The notes under the pieces: model-generated | Database searches by the model: none | The model's input: only the letters and a program-made list of their open reading frames with translations | What the model was told of the DNA's origin: nothing | Program-made: the position numbers and the translations under genes | Part shown: positions 1 to 5,057 of the stretch, in pieces | Layout of the letters: the number at the start of each line of letters is the position of its first letter | Position numbering within the stretch: position 1 is the stretch's first letter | Assembly (NCBI GenBank): GCA_030540495.1 | Contig: JAUNWC010000141.1 | Coordinates: 1-5,057, forward strand | DNA length: 5,057 bases | Source: Bacteroidota bacterium | GTDB lineage: Bacteria > Bacteroidota > Bacteroidia > Bacteroidales > P3 | Direction: 5' to 3'

Positions 1-47
1 ATATCTTTTCCCAAAAAAACTAAGGCTTCTATTATGTTTTTGTTCAT
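1..47 (-). CDS. Start of an unidentified gene, cut by the left window edge
   Basis: An ATG at 47-45 on the minus strand opens a frame of 15 codons (reading MNKNIIEALVFLGKD) that stays open to the window edge. The codons look plausible for a protein N-terminus: a short polar start, then a hydrophobic stretch. The bases before the ATG are A-rich (AAAGCA directly upstream) with no Shine-Dalgarno sequence, as for the other genes here. It follows the restriction endonuclease on the same strand after about 115 bases and lies just downstream of the phased repeat array, so it could be a further gene of the restriction-modification locus or an unrelated neighbour. I do not recognise the family, and 15 codons are too few to exclude a chance open frame. 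Confidence 0.4.
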   Translation of the reverse strand, partial: MNKNIIEALVFLGKD

Positions 48-63
48 TGCTTTGCTTTTGTTT

Positions 64-132
64 TATAGGTTGTTATAAGTTATAATATGTTAGCATAGGT
101 TTTCATAGGTTTTATATACGTTGTTATAAGTT
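64..132. repeat. Seven short direct repeats phased at about 10 bases
   Basis: Seven copies of an 8-base unit NATANGTT lie at 64-71, 74-81, 84-91, 94-101, 104-111, 115-122 and 125-132. On the minus strand the unit reads AACNTATN. The steps are 10, 10, 10, 10, 11 and 10 bases, close to one DNA helical turn, so all copies face the same side of the helix. Two neighbouring copies are identical over 10 bases (CATAGGTTTT at 94-103 and 104-113), and GTTGTTATAAGTT occurs twice, at 69-81 and 120-132. The array fills most of the gap between the endonuclease stop and the partial gene at the left edge. It could be a protein-binding array, a decayed tandem repeat or an intrinsically shaped DNA segment; its role is unknown. 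Confidence 0.75.
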
Positions 133-161
133 TTTACTTTTTACAGCCACACCAATATTCC

Positions 162-851
162 CTATTTTCCTGTGGTCAAATACTCTATTTCTGCCTTGAT
201 TTCGTCTATTACTTCGCTATTAGCAATTTCTCCTTTCAAACTAAGTATCACAAAAACTCTTCCACCATAACCTTCCTTGAAAGAATCAAAACTTTCTTTC
301 ATTCTTTCTGTCAAAGAATAGCCTCCAAAATTTGCTTTTGCCGTAATAGGTTTAATCTGAATACCTATTAGAGATTGACCTACTTTAGCGACGTAATCTA
401 CATCACCAGCATGGTCAAGTTCAGGGTCGCTTTCTTGAAAATCTATATTTGGAAAAAGTTTTGCTAAACCATCATTGACAATAGATTTTTCGCGTATGTA
501 TCCATCGTAAGTACGATTTATTGTCAGGTTATAGATATAGTCAATACAATCTTGTTGTGTAAGTTCTTTAAAAACATTTTCCCACTCCGGTCTAACCACT
601 TCCATAATTTTAACATATAGGCGTTCCCCTAATTCTTGAAGGCTATCTTGTGTTACTTTTATAGGTTTCTTGCTTTCTGTATATGCATTAGAAAAATACC
701 ATTGTTCCCATTGCTCAAAAGAATTAGGTTGGCATTCTCTAATCAAAGACATAACAGCTCCAACTTTATTAGGACGTGATAATTGATAGGTCTGACAAGC
801 ATAGTTTAGAACGCGTTCTTTTTTGCCAAAATTTATAGAATAATTATCCAT
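162..851 (-). CDS. MjaI-family type II restriction endonuclease
   Basis: This 229-residue protein is the DNA-cutting half of a type II restriction-modification system. The N-terminal part carries a pattern I associate with the MjaI endonuclease family (Pfam RE_MjaI): SRPNKVG at 25-31, then LIRE at 36-39 and a tryptophan-rich FEQWEQWYF at 45-53. The likely PD-(D/E)xK nuclease core is GDVDY at 149-153 followed by IQIKP at 164-168, with Asp150 or Asp152 and the QxK pair (Gln165, Lys167) as candidate metal-binding and catalytic residues. Glu121 in a preceding helix may contribute. MjaI itself recognises CTAG; the same target here is inferred from family and partner. The start is fixed by context: the methyltransferase stop TAA is followed by TT and then this ATG, which suggests translational coupling. 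Length is in the normal range and the frame is intact. The family call is from memory of the sequence pattern, not from a search. Confidence 0.85.
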   Translation of the reverse strand: MDNYSINFGKKERVLNYACQTYQLSRPNKVGAVMSLIRECQPNSFEQWEQWYFSNAYTESKKPIKVTQDSLQELGERLYVKIMEVVRPEWENVFKELTQQDCIDYIYNLTINRTYDGYIREKSIVNDGLAKLFPNIDFQESDPELDHAGDVDYVAKVGQSLIGIQIKPITAKANFGGYSLTERMKESFDSFKEGYGGRVFVILSLKGEIANSEVIDEIKAEIEYLTTGK

Positions 852-853
852 AA

Positions 854-2140
854 TTAAATATTATTTATCAATTTTTGAAACTTATTTTTATACTTAAAGT
901 CAATAGAATAATCCACATCTGCTAAACCATTTTTCAACAAGTGTGCATTTATAAAAGTTCTATTGTCTAAGTATAAGTAACATAATAATGTATTGTCATT
1001 ATCGTATTTAGCAATGTCATATTTAAGAAAGACTTTTTTTCCTTTGGTCTTATCTTTTAGAAATTGAGTTGCTAATTTGCTTGTATCGTTTTTTTCTTTG
1101 ATGCCTATTAATCTAATAGTTTTTCCGTTATTTAATAGTAATTTATTTGTAGATAATACATTCTTAACAGAAAAATAATCCTCTCGTGTTTTGCTATCTT
1201 TATCTATTTTTGAGCCAAATTGTTTCTGTTTAATATCTACTTTGTTTTCCATTTTGTGAGGGTCTTTAAAGCAATAAGGTAAAGTAGATATTTTTTGCTG
1301 AATATCAAATTTAGAAGTATCTTTCTCATATTGACACACTGAACTATTGAATAAAGCAGGAGTATCTACTTTATTTTTGTAGTATTTTACAAAATCGGGA
1401 TTAATTTCATAACCAATAGAATTTCTTTGAAGATTACTAGCCGCAAGAGCTGTCGTACCGCTACCCATAAATGGGTCAAACACGGTTTCCCCTACGAAAG
1501 AAAACATTTTTATTAATCTATGCGGTAATTCTTCGGGAAATACGGCTATATGCTCATCTTGTTTGGCACCAACAAAGTTCCAATGAGAAGAAAAATAAGT
1601 TTTCCATTCTTCTTTTGTCATTATAGAACTTTCTTTTTGTTCTGTCGTTATAGATGGAGCCTTTCCTTGTTTCTTAAAGATAAGTATAAATTCGTAATCT
1701 ATTTTCAATATACCATTTCTAGGGTATGGAAAACTTCCCATAACAGCACCGCCACCAGTAGTGTTCATTGTAGTTTGTTTTTGCCATATTATTGCTCCCA
1801 TATAATCCATACCAAGTGTTTCGCAAAATCGAATAATTTCCGTTCTTATAGGAATAACTTTATAATGTCCATAATAGACTGAACGAGCAAATTGGTCGCC
1901 TATGTTTATACACAAACGGCATCCATCATGTAATATCCTATTGCATTCTGACCAAACAATATTTAAGTTATTTATATATTCCTCATAACTATCATGAAAG
2001 CCTATTTGCCTATCGTTGCCATAGTCTTTCAATTGCCAATATGGTGGCGATGTTATTATAAGATGAACAGAACTATCAGCTAAGATGGATAGATTTCTAC
2101 TATCTCCAGTAACAAGAGTATGTTTAGTGTTTATCTTCAT
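854..2140 (-). CDS. Beta-class N4-cytosine DNA methyltransferase with a C-terminal nuclease-like domain
   Basis: This 428-residue enzyme would protect host DNA from the endonuclease encoded directly after it. The catalytic motif IV TSPPYW is at 30-35 and the S-adenosylmethionine-binding motif I DPFMGSGTT at 222-230, followed by GYEIN at 243-247. Motif IV before motif I is the beta-class order, and SPPY is typical of enzymes making N4-methylcytosine. M.MjaI, the family model, modifies CTAG. The target-recognition region probably lies between about 120 and 190. After residue 257 a lysine-rich linker leads to a second domain (about 322-424) that resembles staphylococcal nuclease: IRLIGI at 342-347, CYLYL at 387-391 and INAHLLKNGLADV at 397-409. 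By eye most nuclease catalytic residues are missing there. Start codon: ATG 15 bases after the transporter stop, with an A-rich leader and no Shine-Dalgarno sequence. The extra domain is in frame, with no sign of a frameshift. Confidence 0.9.
   Translation of the reverse strand: MKINTKHTLVTGDSRNLSILADSSVHLIITSPPYWQLKDYGNDRQIGFHDSYEEYINNLNIVWSECNRILHDGCRLCINIGDQFARSVYYGHYKVIPIRTEIIRFCETLGMDYMGAIIWQKQTTMNTTGGGAVMGSFPYPRNGILKIDYEFILIFKKQGKAPSITTEQKESSIMTKEEWKTYFSSHWNFVGAKQDEHIAVFPEELPHRLIKMFSFVGETVFDPFMGSGTTALAASNLQRNSIGYEINPDFVKYYKNKVDTPALFNSSVCQYEKDTSKFDIQQKISTLPYCFKDPHKMENKVDIKQKQFGSKIDKDSKTREDYFSVKNVLSTNKLLLNNGKTIRLIGIKEKNDTSKLATQFLKDKTKGKKVFLKYDIAKYDNDNTLLCYLYLDNRTFINAHLLKNGLADVDYSIDFKYKNKFQKLINNI
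869..1177 (-). other. Staphylococcal nuclease-like domain, probably inactive
   Basis: This is the C-terminal domain of the methyltransferase, residues about 322-424. It follows the SNase-fold pattern: a first strand pair ending in NNGKTIRLIGI (337-347), a helix with ATQFLKDKTKGKKVFL (357-372), then LLCYLYLDNRTFINAHL (385-401) and KNGLADV (403-409). In S. aureus nuclease the active site uses Asp21, Arg35, Asp40, Glu43 and Arg87. Aligned by eye, only Arg35 has a match (Arg343). The Asp40 position is Lys348, the Glu43 position is Asn351, the Asp21 position is about Asn332 and the Arg87 position is about Thr384. A structural or DNA-binding role (OB-like fold) is therefore more likely than cleavage. 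The alignment around Asp21 is the least certain. Confidence 0.72.
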
Positions 2141-2155
2141 TTTTGTTTCTATGTT

Positions 2156-3739
2156 TTAAAAATTTGGTAGGGAGAAAAATAACGTAGGTAATAGCAATAG
2201 CCAGCCTACGATAACCATAGCCAAAATAAATTTCCAAGCAAATTTCAACCATTTGATATAAGGCACGTGTGCTACTCCCAAAACAGCAATAAGGACACCT
2301 GAGGTAGGAGTAATAAGGTTGGTAAGCCCATCTCCTATATGAAAGGCAGTGACTGTGCTTTGCAAACCTAACCCCACCAAATTAGATATTTCGCTAAACA
2401 TAGGCATAAGCATTGCTGCCTTTGCAGTACCTGAGGTTATGATAGCGTTTAACAGAGTTTGAAAACCATACATTATGCTCAATGCTCCCACTTTGCCTGA
2501 GCCTTCTATGGCATTGCTAACTCCAAAAAGAAGAGTATCTATTATTTTACCCTCCTCCAATATAACTATAATACCACTTGCCAAGCCAACAACCATAGCG
2601 GCAGAAAGAATATCCTTTGCTCCTGCAATAAAAGACTGGGAAATAGCAGAGGCATCCTTACCCATAGCAAAACCACAGATAATAGCCATAAAGAAAAACA
2701 AAGAGGCTATTTGAGTAAATCCCCAATCATAAGCAACCACTCCAAGAACAAGATAAACAATGGTGAATAGCAAAATAACAAGAGCAAAAAACTGTATTCC
2801 CTTTTTGCAAGACAAATAGCCTATAACCATATACAACAAAGTAAATATAAGTAAGAGAATGGTTGCAGAAGAAACTTCAAAAGAAAGGCAATAGATAACA
2901 AAACCTATTTGCACTAAAGAAGTAACAAATAAGGTTATCCAAGTGCTTTTTAAAGCAGGAGAGGTTTGTTCGGTGCTGGATTGTTTTTGAGATTTTCGCC
3001 AATAAGAGTCTTCTTCGTAGGTAAGAGATTTGTGAGGATGACGCTTTATTTTGTTAGCATACCAAAGAACAAAGGCAATACCAAGTGCGGTCATAACCAA
3101 CCAAATAACAATTCTGTACTCTATGCCCGAAAACATTTTCAAGCCCGCAATATCTTGTGCTATTCCAAGTGTAAAAGGATTAAGAATGCAACCTGCAAAG
3201 CCCAAACCAGCAGCCAAAAAACACATACAAATACCGGTTATGCTATCGTATCCCATACTGATAGCCAAAGGTACAAAAATTGCAACAAAGGCTATGGTCT
3301 CTTCGCTCATGCCAAACACCGCTCCAAACAAAGAAAACATTAGCATAATAAGTATTATAATCAAATTATTTACCCCTATGGCTTTAAATAGCCTGTATTT
3401 TTCCAAAGAAGAAGATTTGTTAAGAAAGGTTTGCACACCCATATTTATAGCGTTACTTTCGTTTAATATCCAAAACGCTCCTCCAAGTATAAGAATAAAG
3501 GCTATAATGCCCGGAGTTCTTTGAAAACCTTTGAAAAAAGCAGACATAATTTGCCAAATTTGAGGAGAAGACTGCTCATAGTGAAAAGTATTAGGTACTA
3601 TCTGATTGACAACTTTGCCAGAAGAGGTTGTTTGTTCTACTCTTAGAAATTCACCCGAGGGTACTACTAAGGTACATAACGCCGCCACAACAATAAGGGC
3701 AAATATTATCACATAGGTATGAGGTATTTTCTTAAACAT
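2156..3739 (-). CDS. YfcC/DcuC-family inner-membrane transporter
   Basis: This 527-residue polytopic membrane protein belongs to the YfcC branch of the DcuC-type carriers (Pfam PF03606), which take up or exchange small organic anions or amino acids; the substrate cannot be told from sequence. The N-terminus FKKIPHTYVIIFALIVV leads straight into the first membrane segment and is followed by the family's VPSGEF. Conserved blocks are GMSEET at 143-148, GFAGCILNPFT at 180-190 and ITPTSG at 476-481, the last just before a hydrophobic C-terminus. A charged loop (roughly 228-265) splits the two halves. The frame stays open upstream to 3808, but that extension would start inside the promoter region and adds a cysteine- and lysine-containing stretch unlike the family, so the internal ATG at 3739 is preferred. 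It is divergent from pgk and is followed after 15 bases by the methyltransferase gene, probably on the same transcript. Length is normal for the family. Confidence 0.88.
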   Translation of the reverse strand: MFKKIPHTYVIIFALIVVAALCTLVVPSGEFLRVEQTTSSGKVVNQIVPNTFHYEQSSPQIWQIMSAFFKGFQRTPGIIAFILILGGAFWILNESNAINMGVQTFLNKSSSLEKYRLFKAIGVNNLIIILIMLMFSLFGAVFGMSEETIAFVAIFVPLAISMGYDSITGICMCFLAAGLGFAGCILNPFTLGIAQDIAGLKMFSGIEYRIVIWLVMTALGIAFVLWYANKIKRHPHKSLTYEEDSYWRKSQKQSSTEQTSPALKSTWITLFVTSLVQIGFVIYCLSFEVSSATILLLIFTLLYMVIGYLSCKKGIQFFALVILLFTIVYLVLGVVAYDWGFTQIASLFFFMAIICGFAMGKDASAISQSFIAGAKDILSAAMVVGLASGIIVILEEGKIIDTLLFGVSNAIEGSGKVGALSIMYGFQTLLNAIITSGTAKAAMLMPMFSEISNLVGLGLQSTVTAFHIGDGLTNLITPTSGVLIAVLGVAHVPYIKWLKFAWKFILAMVIVGWLLLLPTLFFSLPNF

Positions 3740-3760
3740 AAACTTTGTATTTATTATTTT

Positions 3761-3794
3761 TTTGCAAAGATATAAAAAAAATAGACTACTTTTG
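3761..3794 (+). promoter_or_regulatory. Bacteroidota-type promoter for pgk
   Basis: TACTTTTG at 3787-3794 matches the -7 consensus TAnnTTTG exactly, and TTTG at 3761-3764 is a candidate -33 element. The 22-base spacer is slightly longer than the usual 19-21. Transcription would begin near 3800, leaving about 20 bases of AT-rich leader before the ATG at 3823. The -33 element directly abuts the -7 element of the opposite promoter (shared palindrome TTTGCAAA, 3761-3768), so polymerase at one site should hinder the other. Confidence 0.65.
3765..3772 (-). promoter_or_regulatory. Bacteroidota-type -7 element for the transporter operon
   Basis: On the minus strand these bases read TATCTTTG, a full match to the Bacteroidota consensus TAnnTTTG, followed by CAAA. 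It lies 25 bases before the transporter ATG at 3739, giving a short leader of roughly 20 bases. I see no good -33 TTTG at the usual spacing; the nearest TTG (minus strand, 3803-3801) is 28 bases away. This is the only plausible promoter seen for the transporter, methyltransferase and endonuclease block. Confidence 0.6.
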
Positions 3795-3822
3795 CCCGCA
3801 CAATACATAAAAAATCTATCCT

Positions 3823-5016
3823 ATGAAAACAATAAAAGATATAAACTTTAAAGGAAAGAGAGTACTTGTAAGAGTGGATTTCAATGTTCCATTTGACAAA
3901 CAAGGAAATATAAGTGATGATACTCGTATTATGGAGGCTATGCCTACCATAAACAAACTTGTATCCGATGGTGCAAAGGTGATACTTATGGCACATCTTG
4001 GCAGACCAAAAAAAGGAGGTTTTGAGGCAGAATTTACTTTGAAACCTGTGGCAGAGTACTTGTCAAAGATTCTAAAACAAGAAGTAGTATTTACTCAAAG
4101 TCTTTTGGGCGAAGAGGTTACTTTGCTTGCCAACAATCTAAAAGAAGGACAAGTAATGCTATTGGAGAACATTAGATTTTATCCACAAGAGACCAAAGGA
4201 GACGAGGCTTTTGCCAAACAACTTTCTCTTTTAGGAGATGCTTATGTTAATGATGCTTTTGGAGCCGCCCATAGAGAACACGCTTCCACTGCCACAATAG
4301 CAAAGTTTTTTCCAAGGGACAAATACTTTGGTTTGTTGATGGAGAACGAGGTTAGCAACCTTAACAAACTAATGAACAAATATGAAAAACCTTTTACTGC
4401 TGTTATAGGTGGTAGCAAGATTAGTTCCAAAATAGGCATTTTGGAGTCTTTGCTAAACATTGTAGATAACCTTGTGATAGGTGGAGGTATGCGTTATACT
4501 TTTTATAAGGCTCTTGGACATAATGTTGGCAACTCTATTTGCGAAGATGACAAAATATCTGAGGCAAAATCTCTTATGCAAAAGGCAAAAGAAAAAGGTA
4601 TTAAACTTTATTTGCCAGAGGATAGCATAGTGGCTGATGATTTTTCTGAGAATGCAAACACTCAGTACGTTCCTTCTATGGATATTCCAGAAGGATGGGA
4701 AGGTATGGACATAGGCGAAAAATCTGTTAAGACTTATTGTGAAGTGGTTTTAGGTTCCAAAACAATACTTTGGAATGGACCTATGGGCGTTTTTGAGATA
4801 AAGAAGTTTGCAGAAGGTACTATGCAAATAGCAAAAGCAGTGGCTGAGGCTACCCAAAAAGGTGCTTTCTCTGCAATAGGAGGAGGCGATTCGGTTTCTG
4901 CTATAAAAGAAAGTGGCTATGCAGACAAAGTTTCCTATATATCCACAGGAGGTGGAGCAATGTTGGAATTTTTGGAAGGCAAACGACTACCTGGTATTAA
5001 AGCCATAGAAGAATAA
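3823..5016 (+). CDS. pgk: Phosphoglycerate kinase
   Basis: This 397-residue cytoplasmic enzyme interconverts 1,3-bisphosphoglycerate plus ADP and 3-phosphoglycerate plus ATP in glycolysis and gluconeogenesis. All family landmarks are present in order. RVDFNVP at 17-23, HLGRP at 58-62, LLENIRF at 113-119 and NDAFGAAHREHAS at 143-155 form the N-terminal phosphoglycerate-binding half. GGSKISSK at 196-203, GGGM at 220-223, WNGPMGVFE at 317-325 and GGGDS at 353-357 form the nucleotide-binding half. It ends with the usual STGGGAMLEFLEGKRLPG segment. Length is typical and the frame is intact. The start is the first ATG after a good promoter, placing Arg17-Asp19 at the expected distance from the N-terminus. 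The leader has no Shine-Dalgarno sequence. It is transcribed away from the transporter block and is probably under separate, constitutive control. Confidence 0.98.
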   Translation: MKTIKDINFKGKRVLVRVDFNVPFDKQGNISDDTRIMEAMPTINKLVSDGAKVILMAHLGRPKKGGFEAEFTLKPVAEYLSKILKQEVVFTQSLLGEEVTLLANNLKEGQVMLLENIRFYPQETKGDEAFAKQLSLLGDAYVNDAFGAAHREHASTATIAKFFPRDKYFGLLMENEVSNLNKLMNKYEKPFTAVIGGSKISSKIGILESLLNIVDNLVIGGGMRYTFYKALGHNVGNSICEDDKISEAKSLMQKAKEKGIKLYLPEDSIVADDFSENANTQYVPSMDIPEGWEGMDIGEKSVKTYCEVVLGSKTILWNGPMGVFEIKKFAEGTMQIAKAVAEATQKGAFSAIGGGDSVSAIKESGYADKVSYISTGGGAMLEFLEGKRLPGIKAIEE

Positions 5017-5022
5017 AATAAA

Positions 5023-5039
5023 AAACTTTTTATAAGTTT
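5023..5039 (+). terminator. Weak hairpin after pgk, doubtful terminator
   Basis: AAACTT (5023-5028) and AAGTTT (5034-5039) can pair around the loop TTTAT. The six-base stem has a single G-C pair and no T-run follows, so it is a poor intrinsic terminator. It also overlaps a TAnnTTTG match. It is listed because it is the only inverted repeat seen between pgk and the window end. Confidence 0.15.
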
Positions 5040-5053
5040 GCATAAGAAGGAGG
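5033..5053 (+). promoter_or_regulatory. Possible start region of a gene beyond the right edge
   Basis: TAAGTTTG at 5033-5040 matches the -7 consensus TAnnTTTG but has no TTTG or TTG at -33 spacing upstream. AAGGAGG at 5047-5053 is a strong Shine-Dalgarno match, unusual in this window because none of the four complete genes has one. An initiation codon at or just beyond 5058 would be well spaced from it. If both signals were used together the leader would be only a few bases long, so the -7 match may be chance. No coding sequence is visible. Confidence 0.25.
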
Positions 5054-5057
5054 CATT

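Noticed and set aside
64..132. Reading the repeat array as a CRISPR
   Set aside because: The units are 8 bases with 2-3 base gaps. CRISPR repeats and spacers are each about 20-40 bases.
147..175. Inverted pair CCACA/TGTGG as a terminator for the endonuclease gene
   Set aside because: The stem is five bases around a 19-base loop, overlaps the end of the coding region and has no following T-run on the minus strand.
854..1370. The methyltransferase C-terminal part as a separate gene fused by a sequencing error
   Set aside because: The frame is continuous, no start signal lies between the domains, and the linker looks like ordinary protein sequence.
1550..1882. A 110-codon open frame on the + strand
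   Set aside because: It lies wholly antisense to the methyltransferase motif region and has a composition expected of a shadow frame, with no recognisable domain.
2966..3524. Two overlapping + strand open frames of 125 and 157 codons
   Set aside because: Both are antisense to the transporter's well-conserved membrane segments. They overlap each other in different frames and show no family features.
3740..3808. A 23-residue N-terminal extension of the transporter, starting at 3808
   Set aside because: It would run through the -7 promoter element, and its residues do not resemble the family N-terminus. The ATG at 3739 gives the usual start directly before the first membrane segment.
3754..3996. 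An 80-codon minus-strand frame across the pgk start
   Set aside because: It is antisense to pgk, crosses both promoters and looks like translated AT-rich noise.

Overview
The window looks like a chromosomal segment of an AT-rich member of the Bacteroidota, most likely Bacteroidales. The evidence is as follows. Genes start behind A-rich leaders without Shine-Dalgarno sequences. Good matches to the phylum's TAnnTTTG -7 promoter element sit before the two outward-facing genes. The style of the pgk and YfcC proteins also fits. This is an inference; no rRNA or other firm taxonomic marker is present.

Layout, right to left. A complete phosphoglycerate kinase gene (pgk) runs on the + strand from 3823 to 5016. 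It diverges from a minus-strand block that starts at 3739, and the 83-base gap carries back-to-back promoter elements. The minus-strand block holds, in transcription order, a YfcC/DcuC-family membrane transporter (3739 to 2156), a DNA methyltransferase (2140 to 854) and a restriction endonuclease (851 to 162). The gaps between these three are only 15 and 2 bases, so they look like one transcription unit. Beyond the endonuclease come about 115 bases without a gene, which hold an array of seven short repeats in register at about 10 bases (64-132). The first 15 codons of a further minus-strand reading frame then run off the left edge.

The methyltransferase and endonuclease form a type II restriction-modification system of the MjaI kind, for which the known target is CTAG and the modification is N4-methylcytosine. 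The methyltransferase is longer than a plain enzyme of its class because it carries a C-terminal domain that resembles staphylococcal nuclease, but most of the nuclease catalytic residues appear to be missing. CTAG occurs only twice in the whole window, both times inside the methyltransferase gene. This fits long exposure to a CTAG-cutting enzyme but does not prove it.

The transporter and pgk are ordinary housekeeping or metabolic genes. The restriction-modification pair appears to sit downstream of the transporter and may depend on its promoter, since no controller gene and no clear promoter of its own is visible. The most interesting points are the degenerate nuclease-like domain on the methyltransferase and the helically phased repeat array after the endonuclease.
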